Source: Hyphomicrobiales bacterium (GTDB lineage: Bacteria; Pseudomonadota; Alphaproteobacteria; Rhizobiales; Rhizobiaceae). From it: a DNA stretch of 64,000 nt. The notes beneath the pieces are model-generated. The model was not told the origin of the DNA, searched no databases, and saw only the letters and a program-made list of their open reading frames with translations. Each line of letters begins with the position of its first letter. Position 1 is the first letter of the stretch. The stretch is from positions 1 to 64,000 of the forward strand of contig UEIF01000038.1 in assembly GCA_900468805.1 (NCBI GenBank). Direction: 5' to 3'. A program made the translations under genes and the position numbers. Shown here piece by piece: positions 50,418 to 59,115 of this stretch.

Positions 50418-51272
50418 ATGACGGACGCAAGTGGGCTTCAGATAAAGTTCGAGGGCCATCAGACCCTACTGAAATGGCATCGCCTGCGCCGGCGCATGAC
50501 CGACCCGCTGTTTTCGGCGGAGGTCATGGCTGAAGGCTTCAAGGCCGGCGCCTCGATGGAGCTCGACCTGCGGGTGCGCGCCGATGGCGGTTTCGTCGTG
50601 CTGCATGATAGGCAGCTGGAAGGCGAGACGTCTGGGCAGGGCATCATTGCCGAGAAGAGCCTTGCGGATCTGCGCAACCTGCGCATGAAGGACGGCAATC
50701 GTCCGCTCCTCTACAGCGAGGATCTGGCAGCCATGCTGCAATCGGCCCATCCGGACGCGTTGCTGCAGTTCGACATGAAGGATGATTACGAGGTCATCGG
50801 CGAAAAGGGGATCGCCCATCTGGCCGAACACCTGCAGAAGATTTCCGCCTCCGTCATCGTTAGCGCTGGAAGTCTGGAGCTGATTCTGGCCGTCAAGGAG
50901 AAGCTGCCGCATCTGCGCCGCGGCATCGACCCCAGCGACAAGCTCGGCGACATATACAGGACCGAAGGATGGAAAGCGGTTGAAAAGGAACTGCTTGCCG
51001 ATCTGCGCGGCCCGACGGAGCCGGAAACAATCTATCTCTACTGGCCGATGCTGCTCGATGCGGCAAAAGCAGGCCTCGATATGATCGCGCTTTGCCATAA
51101 CGAGGGTAAGCTGGTCGATGCGTGGACGTTCACACTGAAGGATCCCCACGGCGGCTTCAGCGATACGGAGTGGACGAATTTCTCGGCACTGGTCGCCTTG
51201 AAGCCGGATCAGATCACCACGGACGAAGCCCTGGCGACCGAGCGGGCATGGCTGAAACGCATGGCAGGCTGA
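50418..51272 (+). CDS. Glycerophosphodiester phosphodiesterase-like protein (divergent)
   Basis: A 284-residue GDPD-family TIM barrel. The active-site pieces are partly there: HR at residues 21-22, ELD at 48-50 (MELDLRVRADGGFVVLHD) and HD at 63-64. But the loop motif PENT that normally follows the first HRG is replaced by RRMTDPLF, and the glycine of HRG is leucine, so it is a distant member and its substrate may differ. AAGGA precedes the ATG at 50418. It is convergent with the inositol-monophosphatase-like gene, their stops abutting. It lies outside the main operon yet next to a second, canonical GDPD. Confidence 0.75.
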   Translation: MTDASGLQIKFEGHQTLLKWHRLRRRMTDPLFSAEVMAEGFKAGASMELDLRVRADGGFVVLHDRQLEGETSGQGIIAEKSLADLRNLRMKDGNRPLLYSEDLAAMLQSAHPDALLQFDMKDDYEVIGEKGIAHLAEHLQKISASVIVSAGSLELILAVKEKLPHLRRGIDPSDKLGDIYRTEGWKAVEKELLADLRGPTEPETIYLYWPMLLDAAKAGLDMIALCHNEGKLVDAWTFTLKDPHGGFSDTEWTNFSALVALKPDQITTDEALATERAWLKRMAG

Positions 51273-52088
51273 TCAGCCCGCCAATCCCTCGAACTCGACG
51301 AGGAAAGCGAATTCTTCTGCCAATCCAGGCGAATGGGCGATGACAGGGCCGCCATGCTGCAGCAGTCTGTCGACTGGTGGAATGGCGACTTTAGCGCCAG
51401 CCTCGGCAGCGATCAGCGCACCGGCAAGCATATCCCAGGCATTCAGATGCCGTTCGTAAAAGAGATCCGAAACTCCTTCCGCCACACGCACGAGATCAAC
51501 TGCGGCTGCCCCCATGCGGCGATAATCCATGCCACGTTCGTAGAGCCGCTTGGAGAGTGCCGCATAGTCGTCAAAACTCGTCTTGCGCGAATGACCGAGC
51601 ACAACGATCGCATTGGCGGGATCGGTGGTCGGGGCGGCATGGATCGGCTGGCCCTCCTTGAAGGCGCCGCAGCCGCGGATGGCGGAAAAGACCTGGTCAT
51701 TGGCCGCATCATAGACCACGCCGATCTCCACCTTGCCATCGGCGACGAAGGCGATGGAAACACCCCAGTGGCGAAAACCACGGATGTAATTGGTCGTCCC
51801 GTCGATGGGATCGACGACCCAGGTGCCGGCCGAGCCTGACTCACCGCCGGTTTCCTCACCCATGAACGTATCCTCAGGGAAGCGCGCCAGCAGTCCCTCG
51901 CGGATCGCCTGCTCTGCCTGCCTGTCTGCGATGGTGACGAAATCCTGCAATCCCTTATTCTCGACGTTGAGCGCGCCCGGCTTTCCTTCACGCCTGAAGC
52001 GCGCAGCCTCGCGTCCAGCGTTGCGGGCCACGTCGATTGCGACCTCCGCCCGCGCGGTCAGAGCTGAGGCATCGAATGCGGAATTCAT
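51273..52088 (-). CDS. Inositol-monophosphatase-family phosphatase
   Basis: A 271-residue Mg-dependent, lithium-sensitive-type phosphatase. GEET is at residues 77-80, WVVDPIDGTTNYIRG at 90-104 with the metal-binding aspartates, and the second motif NAWDMLAGALIAAEAGAKV near 216-235. All metal ligands of the IMPase family are present. Members remove phosphate from inositol-1-phosphate, fructose-1,6-bisphosphate or nucleotides. The ATG at 52088 shares bases with the TGA of the LacI gene (TGATG), so they are coupled. As the last gene of a glycerophosphodiester-type operon it would suit dephosphorylation of inositol phosphate. Confidence 0.88.
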   Translation of the reverse strand: MNSAFDASALTARAEVAIDVARNAGREAARFRREGKPGALNVENKGLQDFVTIADRQAEQAIREGLLARFPEDTFMGEETGGESGSAGTWVVDPIDGTTNYIRGFRHWGVSIAFVADGKVEIGVVYDAANDQVFSAIRGCGAFKEGQPIHAAPTTDPANAIVVLGHSRKTSFDDYAALSKRLYERGMDYRRMGAAAVDLVRVAEGVSDLFYERHLNAWDMLAGALIAAEAGAKVAIPPVDRLLQHGGPVIAHSPGLAEEFAFLVEFEGLAG

Positions 52089-53095
52089 CAAGCAGTCCTT
52101 CTTTTGATCAGCGTCACGGGGGTAAATTCGACGCGGGCGGTCATATCCGGTTCAGCCATCCTGGACATCAGCAGATTGACCGTTTGTTCAGCCTGGAAAT
52201 CGCACGGCTGGCGGATGGTCGTGAGGTCGTAGGCCGCCCAGCTTGCCTGAGGAATGTCATCATGGCCGATGATGCGGATCGGCGGCTGCTCCTCGCGGCC
52301 GTGCTCCCTCATCATCCGGTCGACCACGCCGCAAGCCATGTAGTCATTGGCGCAGAACACGCCGTCGATGCCGAGCGAGGCAAGACCGGCGGCTGCGTCA
52401 TACCCGTTCCGATAGTCGTTAACCTTCAGTTCCACCATTCGGGGCTCAAGACCGCGTTGACGGCAGGTCATCATGAAGGCTTCGCTACGTCGCCTTGCCG
52501 TATAGGATATGGCAGGCGCGGCCATGACCGCCGGCGCCTTGACGCCGCTTTCGATGAGATGCGAGGCGGCAAGATGCCCGGCCATGCGATCGTCGGAGAT
52601 GATGCGATCGACGAAGGGAATATCATCGCCCTTGTTGATCAGCACAATCGGTACGCCTTCGGCAGCGCATTGCTCGCAGATCTCCGTCGGCGGTGCATCC
52701 GACGTGACGATGACGCCCGAGACGGCATAGTGCAGCAACTGGCCGATGACGGTCGAGGTGTCGGCTTCCTTTGAGGTCGGCAGCAGGATCGGACGAAAGT
52801 TGCGGGCGAGCAGGACACGTGCCAGATGCTCGATCTGCAGTGTACGGAACGGATTGTCGAGACCGGCGGCGACAACGCCGACGAGATCGGAGCGCTTGTT
52901 GGTCAGGCTGCGGGCGAGATAGTTCACCCGATAGCCGAGATCCTTCGCCGCCTGATAGACCTTTTCGCGCGTCTTCGGCGAAACGCTGGCATCCGGCGTG
53001 AAGGCGCGCGAGACGGCGGCACGCGAGACGCCTGCCACACGCGCCACGTCGAAGGACGTGACCTTTCTCGGCCCCTTGTTATCCTTGTCTGCCAT
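52088..53095 (-). CDS. LacI-family transcriptional regulator
   Basis: A 335-residue repressor. The helix-turn-helix with hinge helix occupies about residues 12-65 (VTSFDVARVAGVSRAAVSRAFTPDASVSPKTREKVYQAAKDLGYRVNYLARSL). The rest is the periplasmic-binding-protein-like effector domain (SDLVGVVAAGLDNPFRTLQIEHLARVLLARNFRP). The ATG at 53095 has GGGGGTGA upstream; a GTG nine bases earlier is possible. The gene lies inside the operon, after the GDPD gene and before the IMPase gene. Its likely operator is the dyad at 58601-58622 before the binding-protein gene. Confidence 0.92.
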   Translation of the reverse strand: MADKDNKGPRKVTSFDVARVAGVSRAAVSRAFTPDASVSPKTREKVYQAAKDLGYRVNYLARSLTNKRSDLVGVVAAGLDNPFRTLQIEHLARVLLARNFRPILLPTSKEADTSTVIGQLLHYAVSGVIVTSDAPPTEICEQCAAEGVPIVLINKGDDIPFVDRIISDDRMAGHLAASHLIESGVKAPAVMAAPAISYTARRRSEAFMMTCRQRGLEPRMVELKVNDYRNGYDAAAGLASLGIDGVFCANDYMACGVVDRMMREHGREEQPPIRIIGHDDIPQASWAAYDLTTIRQPCDFQAEQTVNLLMSRMAEPDMTARVEFTPVTLIKRRTA

Positions 53096-53852
53096 GTCTT
53101 TCACCCCCAGCGGCCGGGCGCATCAGATCGGGCAGGTCCGTACAGATGCCGAGCACCGGAAGCTTCATGATGTCGGAAAGAATGGCCGGCCGCTCCTCAT
53201 GCCACAGCACGATCTCACGGCCCTCGCCGAAAGCCCGCTGCATCAGCTCTTCGCTCACAAGATCCTGCGGCCGTTCGCCGGCCCGTTCCCAGCAGAGATG
53301 CAGGATATCGGCACCGGCCTCGTCGCCCGCCGCATGCGGATCGTGGCCGACGCGGATCAACACCGAGAGCGGATAGTCGCAGCCGGCATCGCGAAGCTCG
53401 CGCACCTGTGCCGTATCGAAGGAGCCGAGGCAGGCGAAGCGCTGGTTCTTTTCGTTAAGGTGCTTCCAGCACAGAAGCCCCGTGCCCGGCGCCTTCAGTT
53501 CAATATAGAGGCCCGTATTGGTCCGCCGGCCGAGGGCTGCGACCGCCTCGAAGGTCGGAATATTGACGCCTTCGAGGGCAGCAAGTTCGGCGGCCGTCAT
53601 CTCGGAAATGCTTCGGTCGATGCCGAAGACACGCTCCAGATGGTCGTCGTGGGAGACCACGACCACGCCGTCCTTGGTGAGCTGTGTGTCGAGCTCCCAC
53701 ATTTCCGCACCAAGTTCGGCGGCGCGCTGAAAGGCTTCGAGCGTATTTTCCCGCTCATGACCGCTCGCGCCGCGATGGCCGATGCAGAAAGGCAGATATC
53801 CCTTGTTCGAGGGCCAGCCGTACCGTTCGAAGAAAGTCGAGAAGTCACGCAT
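53079..53852 (-). CDS. Glycerophosphodiester phosphodiesterase
   Basis: A 257-residue cytoplasmic-type GDPD with the full catalytic set: HRG at 26-28, ENT at 35-37, ELD at 53-55 (MWELDTQLTKDGVVVVSHDD) and HDD at 68-70, followed by IELKAPG. Such enzymes split glycerophosphodiesters into glycerol-3-phosphate and an alcohol such as choline, ethanolamine, glycerol or inositol. No signal peptide, so the substrate must be imported. It overlaps the LacI gene start by 17 bases and begins four bases after the ATPase gene ends, so it is part of the transporter operon. Confidence 0.92.
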   Translation of the reverse strand: MRDFSTFFERYGWPSNKGYLPFCIGHRGASGHERENTLEAFQRAAELGAEMWELDTQLTKDGVVVVSHDDHLERVFGIDRSISEMTAAELAALEGVNIPTFEAVAALGRRTNTGLYIELKAPGTGLLCWKHLNEKNQRFACLGSFDTAQVRELRDAGCDYPLSVLIRVGHDPHAAGDEAGADILHLCWERAGERPQDLVSEELMQRAFGEGREIVLWHEERPAILSDIMKLPVLGICTDLPDLMRPAAGGERHGRQG

Positions 53853-53855
53853 CGC

Positions 53856-54905
53856 TCAGAGCCTCCGGCCTTCTTCGTCGAATACGAACACACCCTTGCT
53901 ATCGATCGCCCACCTCACCTCGTCGCCAACGGTGATGTCATTGCGGACCGGCTGGATCGAGCGCAGCAGCGAGCCGCCGGCAAGCCGTACGTCGTAGAGG
54001 TTCTCGCGGCCCTGCGTTTCGGCGAAAGTGACTTTACCGGAAACGGCGATATCGCCGGCCGGATTGAAATGTTCAGGGCGCACGCCGAGCGTCAGCTTGC
54101 TGCCCTCGGCAGCCTGGACCGAAACCGGCACGCGGATCTCGCTTTCAGGCATCGCAAAGGTGCCATCCTTCATCACGCCGCGCAGGAAGGTGATCGGCGG
54201 GTTGCCGAGGAAACCGGCGACGAAGGCGGTGCGTGGATCACTATACATTTCGGCCGGCGTGGCGATCTGCACAATCTCGCCTTCCTTCATAATGGCGATG
54301 CGGTCACACATGCTCATCGCTTCCACTTGATCATGGGTGACGAGGATCGCAGTGATGCCCGTCTCGCGCTGGATGCGGCGGATTTCCGAACGCATTTCAA
54401 GGCGGAGCTTGGCATCCAGGTTGGCGAGCGGCTCGTCGAGCAGCAGCACATCCGGCTTGCGGATCAGCGCGCGGGCAAGCGCCACGCGTTGCTGCTGGCC
54501 GCCGGAAAGCTGGGCTGGCCGGCGCTCCATGAGATTGCCGATCTGCACGAGGCGGGAAATGCGCTCGACCTCCTTGCGGGTATCGGCCGCATTGACGCCC
54601 TTTACCTTCAGCGGAAAGCCAATGTTCTCGGCAACCGTCATATGCGGGTAAAGCGCATAGGACTGGAAGACGACGCCGACATTGCGCATCTGGCTCGGCA
54701 GGTCGGTCACATCACGATCGCCAAAGAGGATGCGTCCGCCGGTGGGCCGGTGGATGCCGCAGACGGCAAACAGCGTCGTCGATTTGCCGCAGCCCGAGGG
54801 GCCGAGCAGCGCCAGCATCTCGCCGCTGCCGACTTCAAGTTTCATGTTCTCGATGACCTTGGTGGAGCCGAAGCTCTTCGAGAAATTGTCGAGGAGGATG
54901 CGCAT
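53856..54905 (-). CDS. CUT1 ABC transporter ATPase (UgpC type)
   Basis: A 349-residue ATPase with Walker A GPSGCGKST near residue 36, signature LSGGQQQRVALARAL, Walker B VLLLDEPLANLDAKLR and MalK/UgpC-type C-terminal domain (GVRPEHF, TFAETQGRENLYDVRLAGG). It powers the transporter whose two permeases are encoded just upstream. The start ATG at 54905 shares bases with the preceding stop (TGATG). Confidence 0.92.
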   Translation of the reverse strand: MRILLDNFSKSFGSTKVIENMKLEVGSGEMLALLGPSGCGKSTTLFAVCGIHRPTGGRILFGDRDVTDLPSQMRNVGVVFQSYALYPHMTVAENIGFPLKVKGVNAADTRKEVERISRLVQIGNLMERRPAQLSGGQQQRVALARALIRKPDVLLLDEPLANLDAKLRLEMRSEIRRIQRETGITAILVTHDQVEAMSMCDRIAIMKEGEIVQIATPAEMYSDPRTAFVAGFLGNPPITFLRGVMKDGTFAMPESEIRVPVSVQAAEGSKLTLGVRPEHFNPAGDIAVSGKVTFAETQGRENLYDVRLAGGSLLRSIQPVRNDITVGDEVRWAIDSKGVFVFDEEGRRL

Positions 54906-55747
54906 CAGCCTTTGCTCCCGCCGCCGTAGATGTTCATGAGGTATTTGTTGAAGAGTGCGTAGGCGATCAGCACCGGAATGAGGTAGAAGAGGCCGACCGC
55001 CTTGAACATGTTGAAATCGTAATTGTTGTCGTCGGCAAGGAAGCCGGCGAGATAGACCGACAGCACCTGCACCTGATTGCCCGGTGCCAGCACCTGCGGC
55101 AGGATGAACTCGCCCCAGCCGGAGAGGAAGGAGAACAGGCCGAGCGCCATGATGCCGGGCTTGACCTGTGGTAGCACCAGGCTGCGCCAGACGCGGAAAC
55201 GCGAGGCGCCGTCGACGACGCCCGCCATTTCGATTTCCCAGGGCACCGTGTCGTAGAAGCCCTTCATCAGCCAGATGCCGAGCGGCAGGTCGATCGCCGC
55301 CTTCACCAGGATCACGCCGATCAGCGAATTGTAGAGGCCGATCATCTGCAGCACGATGAAGATGGCGATGATCAGCGTCACCGACGGAAAGGCATGCAGC
55401 ACCATGACGCCGGCAAGGAAGAAGCCGCGTGCCGGCACGTTCAGCCGTGACAGCACATAGCCCGCCATCGACGAGACGATCAGCACCAGGCTGGTGGTGC
55501 AGGCCGAGAACAGCAGCGTATTCAGGGTCACGTGCCAGATGTTCGCCTTGCCTGCCGTCGTCTCCCACAGGAAGCGCCAGTGATTGAGCGTCAAGCCGGA
55601 GGGCAGCAAGGCATCCGGCTGCTTTACCGTCACAGTGTCGAGGAAGAGATAGACATACATCAGGAGCAGCGGCAGGCTGACGATGGTCAGTGCCGTTATG
55701 ACAGGCCAGTTGCGGTAATTTGCCGAGGGCTGCGAGCGTTCGGCCAT
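54905..55747 (-). CDS. CUT1 ABC transporter permease, UgpE/MalG-like
   Basis: A 280-residue membrane protein with six predicted helices. The sequence after the first helix (LTLNHWRFLWETTAGKANIWHVTLNTLLFSACTT) and the EAA loop EIEMAGVVDGASRFRVWRSLVLPQVKPG are characteristic. The ATG at 55747 (a TTG lies six bases earlier) has GAGG upstream. Two bases separate it from the stop of the other permease gene. Partners: the permease at 55750 and the ATPase at 53856. Confidence 0.9.
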   Translation of the reverse strand: MAERSQPSANYRNWPVITALTIVSLPLLLMYVYLFLDTVTVKQPDALLPSGLTLNHWRFLWETTAGKANIWHVTLNTLLFSACTTSLVLIVSSMAGYVLSRLNVPARGFFLAGVMVLHAFPSVTLIIAIFIVLQMIGLYNSLIGVILVKAAIDLPLGIWLMKGFYDTVPWEIEMAGVVDGASRFRVWRSLVLPQVKPGIMALGLFSFLSGWGEFILPQVLAPGNQVQVLSVYLAGFLADDNNYDFNMFKAVGLFYLIPVLIAYALFNKYLMNIYGGGSKG

Positions 55748-55749
55748 GG

Positions 55750-57051
55750 TCAATCCTCGATCAGGGGCTTGGCGACAAGCGTGCCGTAGTTGAAGACGCG
55801 CAGATAAAGAAGCGACAGCGTCACGCCGATGACGACGAGCACCAGCGCCATGGCAGCACCCAGCCCGTATTCGAGATTGCCGGCATAGTTCCTGAGCGCG
55901 GTGTGATAGGCGGAGAGCGCCCAGACCTCGGTCGCGTTGCCCGGCCCGCCATTGGTGGCGAGCAGGATTTCATTGAAGGAGGCAAGCAACGACAGGGTCT
56001 GATAGCAGGTGACGAAGAGGATCGGCCAGCGCATCTGCGGCAGGATGATGTAACGGATCTGCTGCCAGCGCGAGGCGCCGTCGACCTCGCTCGCATAGAA
56101 CTGACTCTTCGGAATGGCCTTCATCGCCGACGAGAACACCAGCATGCCCATCGAGGCACCGATAAAGCCGTTGATCAGCACGACGAAGAACCAAGCATTA
56201 TAAGCGGTATCGAGCAGGTAGTTCTTCGGGGGGTAGCCGAACTTGCCCATCAGGATCGAAATGAAGCCGCTGTCCCAGGCGAGCCACTTCCACAGCATCA
56301 CGTAGATGACGACAGGTGTGATGCGCGGCAGGAGCCAGATGCCGCGAAAGATCGAAGCCGGCGTCGGCGGCATGTAATGCGTCCAGATGGCGAGCAGCAG
56401 CGCATAACCGACGTTGAAAAGCACCAGCACCAGCGCAACATAAAGCACGGTATTGAAAAGCACACGCGCCATGTCGGGCGAGGTGGCCATGCGTGAGAAA
56501 TTGTCGGTCGTCCAGGTCCAGCCGGTATAGGTGGTCTTGGCGACGGTTTCCTTCTGCTCCGGCGTCAGCTTGAAACCCAGCGTATCAAGAGCGGAGAAGA
56601 GCTGGTCCTTGCTGTCGAAGCGGGTGTTGAGGACGGAGCGGTTGAACTGTTCGGAGATCTGCTTGACCTCGCGTGTCGAAGGTCGCTCGGCAAGATCCTT
56701 GATCATGCGCTCGACGTCGCGGCGTGCCGGGAAGACCTCGCCTGTATGTTTGGCGCGCAATTCCGCAGCAATCCCCGGCGCCATCCCGAGGCGTTCGACG
56801 GCCGTTAGGCCTGCCTCGTCGATCGTGTAGCGCGGTTCGGCCATCTCGGCGGCTATGTCGGGCATCGCCGATTTCAGCGCGATCAGGGAGTTGGGCGCGA
56901 TCTGGTAGACACCGCCTGATATGCCGGTCGCGGTCGTCATGTTGGTCATCGAAAAGACGGCCGTCAGAACGACCGGCAGAAGGAAGAACAGGATGATCAT
57001 GATCGCCGCAGGCGCGATCATCACCAGCCCAAGCGTTCTGGACGATTTCAT
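55750..57051 (-). CDS. CUT1 ABC transporter permease, MalF-like with large periplasmic insert
   Basis: A 433-residue permease, about 120 residues longer than its relatives. The first helix is at about residues 8-30 (MIAPAAIMIILFFLLPVVLTAVF). Residues about 33-185 form a charged, hydrophilic stretch placed outside the membrane (IAPNSLIALKSAMPDIAAEMAEPRYTIDEAG and onwards). The other helices follow from about 190, with the EAA loop FYASEVDGASRWQQIRYIILPQMRW. A P2-type periplasmic domain that contacts the binding protein is known for MalF, but there it lies between other helices. The insert here is probably another docking domain. It lies 69 bases after the binding-protein gene, with a perfect hairpin between. 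Confidence 0.88.
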   Translation of the reverse strand: MKSSRTLGLVMIAPAAIMIILFFLLPVVLTAVFSMTNMTTATGISGGVYQIAPNSLIALKSAMPDIAAEMAEPRYTIDEAGLTAVERLGMAPGIAAELRAKHTGEVFPARRDVERMIKDLAERPSTREVKQISEQFNRSVLNTRFDSKDQLFSALDTLGFKLTPEQKETVAKTTYTGWTWTTDNFSRMATSPDMARVLFNTVLYVALVLVLFNVGYALLLAIWTHYMPPTPASIFRGIWLLPRITPVVIYVMLWKWLAWDSGFISILMGKFGYPPKNYLLDTAYNAWFFVVLINGFIGASMGMLVFSSAMKAIPKSQFYASEVDGASRWQQIRYIILPQMRWPILFVTCYQTLSLLASFNEILLATNGGPGNATEVWALSAYHTALRNYAGNLEYGLGAAMALVLVVIGVTLSLLYLRVFNYGTLVAKPLIED

Positions 57052-57075
57052 GGGAAGTCCCTCACGGACGACGCT

Positions 57076-57105
57076 CCGAAAGGCGGCTTTTGTGCCGCCT
57101 TTCGG
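57076..57105 (-). other. Stem-loop between binding-protein gene and permease gene
   Basis: A perfect 12-bp stem (CCGAAAGGCGGC at 57076-57087 with GCCGCCTTTCGG at 57094-57105) and a six-base loop. It stands 16 bases after the end of the binding-protein gene reading leftward. Confidence 0.75.
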
Positions 57106-57120
57106 CTGAGTGCGTCGATC

Positions 57121-58476
57121 TTAGCGGATGACGATCTTATCGCCGAGCGCGCTCTTCAGCTCGCTCTCGGCATCGTTGACGGCGGCGTCAACAGTCTTGG
57201 CACCGGTCCAGGATGCTTCAAGGTTCTTCCACATGATGTTCCAATATTTGCCGAAATCGGAATTGTTCGGCATCGCATTGGCATGCGGCAGCAGGCGCTC
57301 GGTGGCTTCGCGGGTCCAGCGGTCGGCCGCGTAGAAGTCGACGGTGGATTCCGACTTGGAGATGCCGAGATGAGCCGACTTGACCGCATGCAGGGCGTTG
57401 GTGCGCGGCTCGGAGGCGATCTTGACCAGTTGGGCGGCGATCTCAGTGTCTTCCTGGTCGTGACCTGCGGTCAGCAGATAGACGAGCGGGTGGGTCAGCG
57501 TGTTGGCCTTGCCGCCTTCGCCGGCGGGAATCAGCGTGAAGACCACGTTGCCAAAGAAGTCCTTGAGGCCTTCCTGATTGACGAGGCGGGCATAGTGCCA
57601 GGTGCCGCCATCCCAAATGCCGGCCTTGCCGGTGGCGACTTCCTTCCACCACTGATCGCCCGGCATGCCGATATGATTCTTCTTGGTGACGCCGGTTTTA
57701 ACGGCGTCGGCGAAGAACTGATAGGTGCGGGTCATCGCCGCCTTGTCGAAGACGAGCTTGCCACCCTCTTCCATTGTGCCGCCGAAGCTGGTGTAGAACT
57801 GCCAGTAGTCAGGGCCGTTGCTGGTACGCGGATAGAAGCCGTAGCCGGGCTGGACGAGGCCCTTGTCCTGCATCTTCTTGGCGTCTTCGAGCAGGTTCTT
57901 CATCGTGTACTTGCCGTCCTGGACACTCTGCGGCAAGGCATCGAGATCGGCATCGCTGTAACCGATCGCCTTCATGTAGGGCTTCCAGAAGAACATCGGC
58001 CGGGATTCAGCATCCTGCGGAATGCCGTAGACGGTGCCGTTATAGGAGGCAATCTGCAACAGATTTTCATAGATGTCGCTGAGCGGCCAGGAGTCGAGAT
58101 CGACATAGTCCTCGATCGGAACGATGAGACCGGCCTGCGACCAGGGCGCGATGTCTTCATGGCCGCTGACGACGATGTTCGGAGCGGTCTTGGCTTCTGC
58201 GGCAAGGGTCAGCGCCTGCTTGAAATCTTCCCAGGCGGAATAGGGCTTCTTCTCGACGGTGATTTTCAGGTCTTCGCCCTTGAGGGCGGCTTCGCGCTGC
58301 AGCTGCTGGGCTGCGATCTCGATGGCGTCGAGGCGATAGACGTCGTTCGGGCCGGTACCGCCGGCCCATACGCTGATGTGAACGTCCTTGGCAAGTGCAT
58401 ATGCAGAAGTCGAAGCCAGGATTGCAGCGGCGACGGCAAGGGATTTCAGTGTCGGCAAAAGAGTCATCTTCTTCAT
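57121..58476 (-). CDS. CUT1 ABC transporter substrate-binding protein
   Basis: A 451-residue periplasmic protein, family 1. The signal (MKKMTLLPTLKSLAVAAAIL) is cleaved near LA-KDVHIS at about residue 29. The mature part has ISVWAGGTGPNDVYRLDAIEIAAQQLQREA and later PDYWQFYTSFGGTMEEGGKLVFD. The ATG at 58476 is the first with signal features, though its purine-rich region GGGGAG would suit the ATG nine bases later. It heads the operon: binding protein, permeases, ATPase, GDPD, lacI, IMPase. Its ligand is therefore inferred to be a glycerophosphodiester, perhaps glycerophosphoinositol; the family fold alone would also suit a sugar. Confidence 0.88.
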   Translation of the reverse strand: MKKMTLLPTLKSLAVAAAILASTSAYALAKDVHISVWAGGTGPNDVYRLDAIEIAAQQLQREAALKGEDLKITVEKKPYSAWEDFKQALTLAAEAKTAPNIVVSGHEDIAPWSQAGLIVPIEDYVDLDSWPLSDIYENLLQIASYNGTVYGIPQDAESRPMFFWKPYMKAIGYSDADLDALPQSVQDGKYTMKNLLEDAKKMQDKGLVQPGYGFYPRTSNGPDYWQFYTSFGGTMEEGGKLVFDKAAMTRTYQFFADAVKTGVTKKNHIGMPGDQWWKEVATGKAGIWDGGTWHYARLVNQEGLKDFFGNVVFTLIPAGEGGKANTLTHPLVYLLTAGHDQEDTEIAAQLVKIASEPRTNALHAVKSAHLGISKSESTVDFYAADRWTREATERLLPHANAMPNNSDFGKYWNIMWKNLEASWTGAKTVDAAVNDAESELKSALGDKIVIR

Positions 58477-58544
58477 CTCCCCAGAAGAGCAGTGTGAGGC
58501 CTCTTGACGGGTCATCACTGGTGTTGATGGCCGTTCCGATAACC

Positions 58545-58558
58545 CCACGAAAACGTGG
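58545..58558. promoter_or_regulatory. Short palindrome upstream of the binding-protein gene
   Basis: CCACG at 58545-58549 and CGTGG at 58554-58558 flank AAAA. It could be an auxiliary operator or a leader hairpin with a four-base loop. Confidence 0.35.
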
Positions 58559-58600
58559 CGTATCCCGCTCTAGGGGGCGAACGTAACGACCGAATGACAA

Positions 58601-58622
58601 AATTGAGCACGTGTGCAAAATT
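58601..58622. promoter_or_regulatory. Candidate LacI operator (22-bp dyad)
   Basis: Half-sites AATT-N2-GCAC and GTGC-N2-AATT face each other around a central GT; only two positions per arm fail to match. It lies 125 bases before the binding-protein start and is the best dyad in the promoter region, matching the length of LacI-family operators. Confidence 0.6.
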
Positions 58623-59050
58623 ATTATGACGATGTTCTCGGCGCGGTCAATTCCCTATCAAAAGGCGAGGCCAAATGCCGATGAAAATCGGCATCGAAGA
58701 GTTCTGAGGCGACGTCGAGAGCCGCAACATGGCCCCGCCGCCATCACGCCATCTCCTCTTCGAAGAGTTCGAAATCGCGCTCTTGCCTGTATTTTCGCAA
58801 TCGGCTAATAATTGCGGCGGAGCCGTTCAACAATGGAGGCGTGCAATGACAGATATTTCTTCATCCAACGCCTCTTTGGCATAGGCCTTCGAAGCTCCAA
58901 CCCTCGATCATATCCGAGATCTTTCAAGCTTCACCATCCAGAGATGGCATTCGTTTCGCACGCAGCGTCTGGGCGGTGATGTCCGCGCTATGTCTCTGCG
59001 CACATTCAGCTTGAAAGAAGGGCGGCTCAGAATTCTGACCGCTGGTGATC
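58623..59050. other. Interval with hairpins and a short interrupted frame
   Basis: A perfect 8-bp hairpin with a GAAA loop (58675-58694), a CTCTTCGAAGAG palindrome near 58751 and a possible interrupted gene from 58846. No complete protein is supported between 58623 and 59050. Confidence 0.4.
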
Positions 59051-59115
59051 ATGACCAATCAACATGCCGGCGAAAGCCTGACGGCATCCATGAGCGAGCT
59101 TTGCTCGCGATTTAG
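58846..59115 (+). pseudogene. Possible interrupted small gene with in-frame TAG
   Basis: A GGAGG site precedes an ATG at 58846. Twelve codons (MTDISSSNASLA) end in a TAG at 58882, yet the same frame stays open for another 77 codons to 59113 with sequence such as FEAPTLDHIRDLSSFTIQRWHSF. Either a small gene has been broken by a nonsense change, or the first part is a short peptide and the rest is chance. It overlaps the DUF1127-like gene out of frame. Confidence 0.25.

Noticed and set aside
52998..54929. 643-codon plus-strand frame across lacI, GDPD and ATPase genes
   Set aside because: It crosses three genes with strong motifs on the minus strand; a shadow of GC-rich codons.
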